The position numbers and the translations under genes are program-made. The notes under the pieces are model-generated. The model had not been told where the DNA came from. It was given only the letters and a program-made list of their open reading frames with translations, and ran no database searches. A stretch of 64,000 nt of DNA from Paragorgia papillata (lineage: Eukaryota > Cnidaria > Anthozoa > Scleralcyonacea > Coralliidae): positions 7,860,501-7,924,500 of the forward strand of contig JAWNZC010000322.1 in assembly GCA_035771165.1 (NCBI GenBank), given 5' to 3'. Numbering within the stretch: position 1 is the stretch's first letter; every line of letters starts with the position of its first letter. This document shows positions 45,450 to 57,600 of the stretch, piece by piece.

Positions 45450-45930
45450 TGAGGTTATTTTGAGGCCACGAGAACACCGCTGCCAAACGTTTGCGCATGC
45501 GTGAATTCGCTAGAGTAAACATTGCAAGAGAAGTGGGAACTAGCCGTGGCGACAACAACCAGACAGTGAAGACTAAGTAAGACTCGACTATTCATTTGTG
45601 TTTTAAAAAAAGGGTAAAGAAAATTACGAAGGGGTAAATTCAGAATATGTTACAATATTGACAAAGAAGCCATGCACAAATTACCTACCTTATCTTTTTG
45701 GTAGTATCAATGCTTATAATTTTAACTTTTGTGTCGGACTCTCGGACCAGTCCAAATATTTCAGTGTTTTCCCGCTCTTTCTGAGGACGAGCTCGGACGT
45801 CGCGCATGCGCAAAACGTTTGGCAGTGGTGTTGGCCACGAGGGGATATGTGATTTATTCACGGAGGGCGAAGCCCGAGGTGAATAAACACATATCCCCGA
45901 GGGGTCTCAAAATAATGTACTTAATTTTCA
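45450..45930. repeat. Palindromic element interrupted by a Mutator-like MITE
   Basis: Outer arms TTATTTTGAGGCCACGAG and, inverted, CCCCGAGGGGTCTCAAAATAA enclose GGGATATGTGATTTATTCAC / GTGAATAAACACATATCCCC, a strong hairpin. The left arm is split by the insertion at 45473-45832. Confidence 0.7.
45473..45832. mobile_element. 360-bp Mutator-like MITE with 9-bp TSD
   Basis: Inverted termini AACACCRCTGCCAAACGTTT with GCGCATGCG further in, flanked by a perfect 9-bp duplication GGCCACGAG (45464-45472 and 45833-45841). TSD length fits MULEs. No transposase. Confidence 0.75.
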
Positions 45931-45932
45931 CA

Positions 45933-47156
45933 TGACGACGTTGATAGGAGTCACAATAGAAAAAGAAGTATTGAGGGGAATATGAGAGGTGAATATTAAT
46001 CTATTGTTTTGCCATTGTTATCAGGGGCTATTGAATATATTCCCCGAAAAGAACAAAGGAAACCGAGGCATGTGAAAATTAATCTGAGTTACTCCTTCCG
46101 TAATTTTCCTCACCCGAGTCTGCTGTCTGGTTGTTGTATTCGAGTCTGCTGTCTGATTCTATTTCCCAATAGATCTATCGCAAATCCTGCAATTTCACCC
46201 ATTTTACCGCACTTCTGGTCGAACATTTTGAGGGTAGTTTGACGTCGCGATCACAAACATTACTCCAGATTTTCAATATTGGAAGTGCTGTAGAAGCCTT
46301 CTTAGTATAGGTAGGTGAGGACCCAGATTGGGATCATCTGAGCAAATTAGATTTAATTGTTATGAAACTTTTCATGATTTTCACGATTTTCGTCGAACTT
46401 ATCATGTGCCGAACCTAATGTATTTGACCGAGAAAAACTAAGCACCCAAACTACCGAATGCTCGCCGTTAGAAATTAAGTTCGACGTTTGCAACCAACGT
46501 CGACGAATTTAATGTCTATTTTAATATAGGTTCGCCGTTCGGCACAATGATAAGTTCGACTTTGAACGGTCTTAGCCACAAAAAAACGTCATATCCACAA
46601 AAACGGTAATTTCATACAGTTTCAATTTCATAGAGTACTGTCTGACTTGTTTACAAAGCTAACATTACGTGTACAGTACAAAATACACTAACGGTTGTCT
46701 AGTCCACTAAATTTAAATCAAAAATATTAAACACCCACAAAAAATATAATAACTCTACAAATATATGATTTTTTATAAGCATCTTGTCCTTGATTAATGA
46801 ATGTTTCGGTAACATCTTGGCTTACATTTATTTCTTTTCAGGAAATTTCCCTATTTAAATAAAAATCATATTTAGTCAACAAACTGACATATACAACAGA
46901 GCAAAGTGAAAAGCTGGTAAACTGCCAAGATTTTCAATAACGAAAAATGACGTTTCGAGCGCAGCCCTTTCGTAAACTATCGATAGGACGACATGCCTGA
47001 CATAGAATACAAACGGATTTAACGGACAAAAATTGAACTCAAAGATCAACTTCGCTCACAGAACGGACAGAAGTATTGATGAACACTTCTGTCCTAACGC
47101 GTTGTTGCCCTAACGAGTCACACGAGTTATAGCGGCACTTAATACGCTCTTTGGTT
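45933..47156. other. Intergenic repeats, no gene seen
   Basis: About 46387-46560 is a short palindromic element with ends TCGTCGAACTTATCATGTGC and, inverted, GTTCGGCACAATGATAAGTT. The GACGTTTCGAGCGCAGCCCT motif lies at about 46950. Nothing else is recognisable. Confidence 0.5.
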
Positions 47157-47228
47157 CGTTCGTTCGTTCGTTCGTTCGTTCGTTCGTTCGTTCGTTCGTT
47201 CGTTCGTTCGTTCGTTCGTTTATTTATT
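47157..47228. repeat. (TTCG)n microsatellite
   Basis: Uninterrupted GTTC/TTCG units. A second array of the same unit is at 47469-47547, about 240 bp away. Confidence 0.95.
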
Positions 47229-47468
47229 TAATTATCTTTATACACGGTAGCTTATCAACCAGTCAAAGTTAAGTAAAAACAGAAATTAAAATGGTTGTTT
47301 TTCATAAGGCCGTGCACGTGGATATATATACAAACTATTTTTAAAAACATATCTAAAATCTAATAATTACGTCTACGTATACTAATCTAAAAACCTATTT
47401 CACTTTATAGATAAAATATTATAAAAATTTAAAAAAAACCAAAAAAACAAAACAAAACAAAGACAAAG

Positions 47469-47547
47469 GTTCGTTCGTTCGTTCGTTCGTTCGTTCGTTC
47501 GTTCGTTCGTTCGTTCGTTCGTTCGTTCGTTCGTTCGTTCCTTCGTT
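47469..47547. repeat. (TTCG)n microsatellite, second array
   Basis: Same tetranucleotide as 47157-47228 and in the same orientation, with one CCTTCG variant near its end. Confidence 0.95.
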
Positions 47548-47711
47548 CGTACTAAATCAATAAGCATGGCACCGTTCTTTAGGACTCGCTCTGGTTACAT
47601 GGTGTATCCAGTGTCTATATGCAGTTAATAAATAATAAAATATGTAGCCAATATTGCAATAAATATAAATAGATGCATCACCAACTAATACTTACGGAGA
47701 TAAAAAACACT

Positions 47712-47902
47712 TTAACATTGCGGTATTTGCGAAGAAAGTCTTGATCCTGGTACTTCATTTCCCCATTTACCAACACACCAACATTGACTAATATTTGGTT
47801 GACACTGGAGAGGTACGAAAAATCCATTGTCGTCACAACGTGGCCAAATGCTAGCGGTTTTAGCCTTCATGCGACTTGAACCACATGGATTTATACTGTA
47901 GG
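47712..47902 (-). CDS. Terminal exon: thyroglobulin type-1 domain
   Basis: After acceptor TTTAATTTCAG (phase 1) it encodes [16 protein letters not shown]..., then [31 protein letters not shown] and a final QC before TAA. This has the six cysteines and the QC...CWCV core of a Tg1 domain. Such domains bind or inhibit cysteine proteases or are structural in nidogen, SPARC-type and IGFBP proteins. An L2-type LINE ends only about 15-20 bp upstream of the acceptor. Confidence 0.88.
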
Positions 47903-50900
47903 CTGAAATTAAATTAAGACGATAAGATAAGATTTTATTAACAAAACTTGAATGGCAAATATACAAAGGTAAATTTGAAAAACTCAAGTTAACAATGATA
48001 TATGATAATTTAAAATAAACTACAAATGTTAAAATCTACGGAGAGGCATCCCATGTCCTTATTGCAAATAAGGAATAAAACTATTTTGATATCGCTTAGT
48101 GCGACACTTAAAAAGAGGAAAAGTACGGATGTCTTAAAGAATAGATGTTCTCAGTAGGACCAGGCAACAAGTCATGGATTTTACTTTCATGGTCTAAGAT
48201 TGACTTAAAGAATTTCCGACACAGAGTCTCTCTTCGTTCGAAAAGTGGATTAATTTTAAGTTCCAAAAGGCCATCTGCCTAAGAAAAGGAAGGTAAAATT
48301 ATCTTGACAGCTCTTCGTTGTACTTGTTCAAGTTGATCGCGCAATTTTAATGGGAGGGATGAGTGCCAAACCACACAGGCGTATTCAAGAACTGGGCGGA
48401 TAAAACAGCAATATACCAAACAAAGATCTCTTGAAGGAACACCACTACGCAACAAAGTTCGTAAAGCGAACAAACGTTTGCTCGTCTTTGAACATATATG
48501 GTCGATGTGTATATACCACTTCAGATCGGAGGTAAAGTAAACACCAAGAAGCCTGATAACATGTTCGACATCTAGAGGATGATCGTTTAGTTCAAGAGGC
48601 ATTAAAGGCAAATGACTCCTTTTGAAAGATATTTGAAACTCTTTGAGTCTTTTTAACATTGAGACGCATGTTATTCGCGATGGTCCACTGGTGAATGTCG
48701 TCCACCTCCGTCTGAAGGGTCGAAGTAGTGCTGGGTAAAACAACCTCAAAAACGGTGCAGTCGTAAATGTGTTTATACATAGGAAGGGCAGTAGAGAGAT
48801 CGTTGATCATCACCAGAAAAAAAGAGGACCCAATTTGGTCCCCTGAGGTACCCCTGCGTGGATTGGTTTCCAACTAAATCTCCATTGGCCCAGCTTAACT
48901 CGTTGTTGTCGATGTTTCAAGAACCCAGCACACCAATTTAACAAAATTGGGGGGACATTAAGCAGACGAAGCTTTCCCATTAAGATGTTATGATCGATTC
49001 TGTCAAAAGCTTTAGCAAAGTCAATTAGACATGAACGAACAATGGTTTTAGGTGTTTCAGCCGCCATTAGACTTGGAGCAAGTCTAAGCGCCATAAGCCA
49101 CTGATGGACGAGATGGATTAAGGCGTGAGAGGTGGAAGAGTGTTTAATTCCGCCAAATTGTCGAGGATCAATATGAGGCATAACAATAGGAGACAACCAG
49201 TTGAAAACGAATCCTTCAAGGACCTTACTCAAAACTGGAGTAAGGGAAATCGGTCTAAGATCATTATCTATACCGATTTAGGGATGGAAATCTTGGGCAG
49301 CGGCAACACGTCGGCGCACTTCCAAAGAGGAGGCTGGTTAATGGAGGCGTTGAAGATGGAACAAATTGGGTCACAAATGATTGGTGCCAGTTTAATAGGG
49401 ATATTATCAGGGCCACTAGATTTTCCCAATTTAATTGCCAAAAGAGAACGTTCGACAGCGTCCGGTGTAATTATGTGTTCGATCATCAGGAGTGTGAGTA
49501 ACAGGAAGAGGAGTATGATTCTCTTCAGGGTTGAAACTCTTCAGTCACTTTGCTAAATGCATCATTGATGATTTCAGCAAGGTCCATACCACTGAAAACA
49601 GACCCATCAACTACCATTTCAGAAAGAGAAGCAGATTTAGATTGACCGGATAACCGTTTAATGTTGTGCCACCATTTCTTTGGGTTGAAATCCTGGGTAT
49701 TGCTAATAGTGGATTGGTAGAAAGAGCGACGGCAAATTTACATAGTTTAATACCTATACAAATTATAAAGGTAGTTATTGCCATTGAGCCAAAAGCGCTG
49801 GCGATTAGCAATTGCTTCTTTAATGTCAGGTGTAAACCAAAGTTTATCCTTTGGATAAAGTTTGACTAGACGCTTAGGAAGATGAATATCCATGAGAGTA
49901 ATCATAGTATCGCGAAACTTTGCAAATTGATCATCACAGGTGATTTCAAGGACGAAAACAGGGTACGCTTGTTATAATCTTTGCACGTTCTTTTAACAAA
50001 ACGGACAGATGGTACATGGGAAGTCGAATAGCCATTATGTGTAAGGAGGATACTTAAATGATCAGACAATCCAAGAGGCGGAAGAATAAGTGCTTCTTCA
50101 TAGTAGGACGATAATGTAGAGTACGCTTGGTCCAAAATATTATTACCTCTTGTTGCCTTGGTAACAAGTTTCTTTTTAAGAAGCTAATGCATGAGCCCTT
50201 CATAAATGGTACCCAATTTTAACCCCAGTTGAGTTTGGAACGCCTATAGTTTTGTCGTAGTGTTTCGACGTTTGAACAAACAGTTTTGACGTAATGCGAG
50301 GCATGTTGTCGAGGCGTGGCCAAGTTGTTGTCAAGCAGTTCTATTGTGATTCATCACTAGTTGTCAACTTGACTGGCTTTCTCATTGCTTTGTCTTGCAC
50401 TCTTGCTGTTTAATAGCGCCAAAACTACACAAACTACATGGATAGAGTAAGCACAAGAGGAAGAACGTATTACCAAAGCCGATGATGCACGGCATGGCCC
50501 AAAAAATCACGTCATGATTTCTGTCCAAAACATTGACGAACCGTCTGCACTCCTAAACCTTTTTGGCTGGAGAATTCAAAAGTAGCAAATGGACCAATCA
50601 TATTGCAGTGATCTCACGGTGTCAATTTCAAAGGCTAAGGAATGCAGACGGATTCGTTTAATGTTTCAGCGAAAAACATGACATGTTTATTTTGGGACGC
50701 GCCGCGCATCATCGGTAATACGTGAAAGGTCGCGTTTTAGGAAATGACTTGCGAAGTCTAATTATTGACGAAATAATTATTGGTGGCGGCGACTAGATTA
50801 TTTCCGGTTATTTCAACGGGAACTTCAAAACTATAGCAGAAAAATTTAAAGTCAGTATTAACACGACGGCTAAAACCCTTTGTGTTGCTTTTTGCAATAA

Positions 50901-51581
50901 TAAAACGATAAATCCACGTCCACACAAAGGAGGAAATCCAAGTCACCTTAGCCAAGGAGATCTCGAATTTATAGAGACTCTAGTTTGTGCAAGCCCAAGC
51001 ATATCAAATCGGGAACTGCTTAGAGAACTTAATAAATATGGTGATATATTTGGCGGGACATCTCGTTCGGCACTATCAAGAGCGCTTCATTGCCGAATGT
51101 AAACAGGAAAAGAGTACACGCACAAAAAGATTACTACCATTGCAAATTTAACATGATATACACACAGTTGTTTATAAATTACCTTCATAAGTTCATAACC
51201 GGTCTCTGAGTCGCCGCCGCCACCAATAATTATGTCGTTCGCAAGTCATTTCCTAAAGCGCGACCTTTCACGTACGTTCTTCCTCTTGTGCTTACTCTAT
51301 CCATGTAGTTTGTGTAGTTTTGGCGCTATCGCCGGGAACAAATAAAGGCCTGACATTCAGGTTATGGCGCTATTAAACAGCAAGACAAAGCAATGAGAAA
51401 GCCAGAACGGCTTGACAACTACTTGGGCACGCCTTGACAACATGCCTCGCATTACGTCAAAACTGTTTGTTCAAACGTCGAAACATTACGACAAAACTAT
51501 AGGCGTTCCAAACTCAACTGGGAATCGCAGTATTGTTTGTGGAATATTTATATATTTAATTGGTATAACCTCCCCCCCAAA

Positions 51582-51612
<31 letters not shown>

Positions 51613-54600
51613 TAAAAAAAGAAAAAAGAAAAGTACAGTAAAAGAAAAAGTAGAAAAAATACACTCAAAATACACTCCTTATCATTCTATTGATGAGTTA
51701 GCCCTTTCAATATAAAACATCTTCCACCGCCCCTGAGCATTGTACAACATTAATGGCTGCCATTGTTCCAAGGAAAAATGGCACAATGACCAGTCTAAGC
51801 CTACACCAAGTCTTGCTTTATCATTAACATAGAACGACAAAGCAAAGCTGGCAAGTAGTGGTAACAAAAGCGTGAACACAATATACATAAGCTCTATTAT
51901 ACTTACCTACACTACATGGTGTTAAATTGCAGATTTCTTCTTCATAGTTGGATCCAACACATGTTGACCCATTTTTGCATGATCGATATTTGTAACGACG
52001 TCCTCCACCACAACGTGCATCACATGCTGTCCAATTAGTCCAGCGTGTCCAGTGGCCACTTTCTATAAAAAATAATCCACGCCACAGTTGAATAAATGTG
52101 AATTTTATCCACATGATCCAAGTAAAGATATACCGAGTCAACATGCAAGTAACATTAATTCTACATTTGGTAAATATAATTGTTCTTCCGGATGTGCGAC
52201 TTACATTTAAGACTATGTGTCACATGGTAAAGCCTGGTTTCCATATAGCCGTAACAGCCGGCGGCATGGCTGCGGCAAGGGGCGATGGTCCAATCATAGA
52301 CAGTGTTGAATTAGCCAGCAATAAAAAGCTGTACGCGATTGGACCATTGCGCCTTGCCGCAGACATGCCGCCGGCTCTTACGGCTATATGGAAACCAGGC
52401 TTAACGTTTCTGAGCGTTTTCGTATTGTTTCAAGTAATGAGCTGATTGTTTTCGATTCCCTTGAGAACAGTAAACAATACGAAACGCTCGGAAACGTTAC
52501 CGTGTGCACATAGCCTAAGTCTGACGGCAGCATTTTCGGCAGCATGTGCGGCTGCCATCGGCTGCCATCTTCAGCCGTACAGTCTGCCGAGTAAACGTCA
52601 TGTAATATTCTGTGTGACACGTACATGAACTAACTTTATTAAAACTAACACGACGTTATATACATGAGGTATATATGTAAATTAGATATTACTGAATATA
52701 TTACAAATTGAATATATTACAAACTGAATATATTACAACTCCTTTTTTTTTAATTTTTGAAAGTATTCGAACTTGTCTGTTCGAGTCATTTAAACAAAGT
52801 GAAAATGTCGAGTGAATATAGTAAGGTGACATATATATCATAGTAATCCTACATTGATTTAATTTACTGTTTCTACATTCAAGTGAATGTTCCTATACAC
52901 CGGCTTGGAACCTTTCTGGTGACTTACTTATTCGACCACTTCTCGTTCTGTATTCCCTGTTGTTGACTGAACGTCTCATCTCTCATTGTTTGATATTACA
53001 TCGATTTCGGCTTAAACGTAAGTCGCACATCCGGAAGAACAATTATCTTTACCAAATGAACAATCACCCAGATTCAAGCTTTTTACACTAAATTAATTGT
53101 ACACTAAATATGTCATGTTCAAATCCTATTTCATTCTTGTTACTTGCTACTATACAAATAACATTTTTCAACCAGAACAAAAAACAAACAAAAATACAAA
53201 CCAGTATGACGGCAAAGGAGAGTATTAACGGCGTTTTCAGTGATTTAGTTAAGTGGAGCCATATTGGATTATTCAAAAAATGTAATTTAAAACGTTCTGC
53301 TTGTAGTAGACTATTAGATTTATTATCTAACAATAAAACAACATCGAGGGCCAGTTGTCTTATTGTTTTAGTAAAAATCAACGTTTAGGACAACTTTTAA
53401 ACATTGGAAAAACACATCGCCATATTGTTTTGTATTTCAAAATTGACTGTTTTCGTTACCACTGGTCTATCAGTCATCAATACAAAGCGAGTAGCCCAGC
53501 AAATCAAAATACAGGATTTGTAACAGTCCACTTTTTACAGAAAAGCGCATTAGTTCATATACGATCCGAATCCTTTGACGTTGACCTATAATTGCGGTAA
53601 AAGTAATTTTTGTCACCACTCAATGTTTAATACCTTTAACACACTTCCATCTCTGGCAAGTACAATTGCTGTCTAAAACAGGTTCTTGAAATTCGACTTT
53701 GATCTCTCCATGATTACAAGGTGGATAACCTATGGGTGGACATAGTGATACACAGCCTATTGCATGTGGTCCATAACATTTACAATAACCAGTACACGTC
53801 GAATCAATGAAGCGCTCTCCAATTTTGTGCTTTTCACCATTAATAACACAAAATTCTAAATTAAAAAAATAATAATCACATTAGAACCAATTAGTTTAGG
53901 TAATCACATGATGAAGCTAAGAGTAAGTGTCTGATTTACGACTTGCACTACGAGTTTTTTTTAATCATTTTTTGACATTTAGGAGGTAATTTTTTTTTTA
54001 TTTCACTAATAGTGAAAGTAATTTTTAAAAAAAAAGAAAAATATTCTAATATCAACGGGAATAACTTTTTCTAGAATTGTTTTTCAACTATATTCAATAA
54101 GAGTGTAATTTACAACTTGCACTACGAGTTTTTTTTAACCATGTTTTGACATTTAGGAAGTAATTTTTGTTTACTTTCACTCACTCACTCACTCACTCAC
54201 TCACTCACTCACTCACTCACTCACTCACTCACTCACTCACTCACTCACTCACTCACTCACTCACTCACTCACTCACTCACTCACTCACTCACTCACTCAC
54301 TCACATTTATTTAACGACGTAACGCTTATGAGCAAAAACTCGTTAAAACGCGCACGTACAAAAGGAAGTAAATTAAAAAAAAAGAGAAATATTCTAATAT
54401 CAACGGGAATAACTATTTCTAGAATATTAATCATTCATTTCTTAAGAAATTAAAAACGAAAACGTGTCGCGTGCGATTATCGAGTTACTACTCAAATCAG
54501 TAGAGCGACAGTTTCGTCAACCACGGATCAATTTCAAAGCAATCACGAGGTGTATACGTTATCACGTGGTACATGAGAATACACCTCGTGATAGCTTTAA

Positions 54601-57600
54601 TATTGATCCGCGGTTAATAAAACTGACACTTCGGAAGCGATAAAACCTGTCTCAGGACGAGTTTGTTACCATTTAGCGCCACGCGTGGCCTCGTACAACA
54701 TTCTGCTGTGTTAATTACGTATTAGACATATATCCAAGGAATTTTGTACTTTCGTTGATGATTAAATCCACATAAAATTAATCAAAAACGACAAAATCGT
54801 CGCGAAGTATCTCGTGTGCCGTTCCGTTATGGAGTTTATATAATTTGGCACGCTTGTTTGACTCAATAGCCAATCAGAGATTCAGAGTGAGTGTTGTCGT
54901 TGATTTACTTCCGGTTATTTTATAATACTATATTCATCTATATTTTCATTATTAAACCAAGTAAACCAAGAATGGATTTAAAAGTTAGGTGACAACAAGT
55001 CACCTCAGATTTCAAAGACTCTTCTTAGGATCGTTGCTGACCTAACAAGTACTGTCTTCTGTATTAACTCTAATTTGATTCCTGAGCTGATCGTACATAG
55101 ATACTCCTCTAGTCCTCTAACCTCCTAGGAATAGTTCCTACTGCACCAATATCAACTGGAATCGAAATTTTTAATTATTATTAATATATATTATTATATA
55201 TTAATATATTTTGTTATATATTATTATATATTATATATGTTACATATTATTCTTGGTTTTCATCTGACGTCACGGCGGCCATATTGGTGCGCAGAAACAA
55301 TGAAATGGCGGCCATGTTGGTGCACAATCTTCATCCTATGGGAATTTAACTCTATTCTTATTCAAATATTTCGTATTGTTTCACCACCCCCAACGGGGCC
55401 ACCGATCACGTGAGTGAAAACGATCCATTATTTCAGTCAACAGATTGATTCACTCAACAACATTAGAAAGAAAGACAACAAGCAGTTGCCGCAATTTTAA
55501 AATACAATTTAGGTGTCCTAGATAATCCCAGTTTATATACGTGGATAAAGTCAAGGGAAAAGCACCCAAAAGAGTAAAATTACTGTTTGCAGTGTCAGGG
55601 ACGTAGCCAGGATTCTGAAAGGGGGGGAGCCGAAATCAAAAGAAATTTTTAGGGGGTTGGAAAATTTTGATATCGAGATTCGCTGAAATGCCATTTCCTG
55701 GCTTTTGGAGGAAGATTTTACAGACTCTAAAGGTTAAAAATCGTCATCTCATCTAGGTCGTCCGTCAGGACGCCCCACAGCTTTCACACGCTTTCTCCAA
55801 TCTCGGTCTTCCATAATCGTCCGTAGCTCCTGAATTCTCTCCATCCCAGTATCTTCTAGCAAAGTATACACGTAGGTGAGTCTTCTTCTTCCTCTAATGG
55901 TTCTTCCTTCGGTTGGTTGCCAGAGTACCAGCTTGCTAGCAACTTCTTCACCATGTCGGATGCAATGTCCGGTGAGACGCATCCTTCTCTGTTGTACCTT
56001 TTGGTAGTTCCTTGTAGAGTTCTACATTCGTCATATGACTTTTCCAGGATACATTGAGTTGCATCCTGAGCATTCTCGTATAGCAGCCATCCAACTGTTT
56101 CGTCAGAGTTTTTGTGATGTCCATGTTTCTGCTCCATAGAGCAAAACAGATTCCACTGTTGCAACGAACAATGTAACTTTCAGTTTCCTTGATAGTTTCG
56201 AGCTCCATATTTTCCTCAACTTGTGGCATGCACTCCAGGCAAGAGCATTTCTCACAGCAAAGTCTTTGTCAGTACTTTGTGTCCACGCTCCCAGGTACTT
56301 GAAGTTATCGACTACCTTCAATGTTTGCCATTTCTTACTTTCACTGTCACAGGTGTTTCATGGTTGAAGACTTGTAGCTCAGTTTTCTTAGCATTGCAGT
56401 GCAATCCAACCCTTTCTGCTTCCTGCTCTAATCGGCTCAGTACTTCCTGTGCTTGTTGCATCTCTTCTGTTAGTAGTGCAAGGTCATCAGCAAAGTCAAG
56501 GTCAGTGACAGTAATTGCTGGATGCCGTCTACTTCTTTGCCTGAGCAGTTGACATCCAAGTTCTTCTTCTCTACCATTGTAGGTTTTGCGCATCACATAG
56601 TCCAGAACAATGGCAAAGAGGTATGGGGCTAGGGTGTCACCTTGCAGTACTCCTGCTTTCACTTCAAAATACTCAGTTTCACCATCTGGGGTGATCACCT
56701 TAGCTCTGGTGTTTTCATAGAGCTTACTGATTGCTATCAGCATTCTTGGTGGTATATCATATGCTTTGAGTATTTTCATCATCATTCCTCTATGCACCGT
56801 GTCAAAAGCCTTTTAAAGTCGACATAGATGATGATAGCTTTCCTGTAATGACTTTTAACTCCTTCTATCAGCCTTCTAAGTGCAAGGATGTGTGCTGTTG
56901 TTGAGCGCCCTGGTCTGAATCCATTCTGATTTGGTCTAAGGTGTTTATCCATCTTCAGTTGTATTCTGTTGAGGATCATTTTGTCGACTATCTTCGCAAC
57001 AATGGATGACAGGCTAATCCCTCTGTAGTTCCCAGTGTCACTCAGATCTCCAGATTTTGGTAGTGGTAGCATATCTATCTCAGACCATTGCTCAGGTTTC
57101 ACGTTGTCATTTAACAAGTTATTTGCAAATTCAAGGATGATGTCATCTAGATCGCATCTTTTTAGTACTTCTGGTGGAATATTATCAGGGCCTGATTGTT
57201 TTCCTTCTCTCAGATTTTTCTTAGCCAATTCCATTTCACGTGCTGTGAAGTCCCCATCTTCAATTTGTAGGCCATCTAGCATCATCACAAGATCTTCGTT
57301 CGCTATCTCGCCTTCTACATCAGGATCTTTTCCAAGCAAGTTGTGGAAATGAGTATACCACTTCCCGATTCTATCTTCCCTGGACTTTCCCTTGATGATT
57401 CCCTGTTTTGCAGCTTTTCGACCGGTGATGGTATTAATCAGTCTCCAACTTTCTCCATGTTTACTCCTTGCATCTGTATTTTCAACCTGGGTGATCATTT
57501 CGTCCAGTTCTTCCTTCTGAATATCTTGGTACACCTGTTTTAGTTCCTCTTTCTTCTTTTGCAAAAATTGTTGTGACTCTGTATTGGCATGTTTTTGGTA

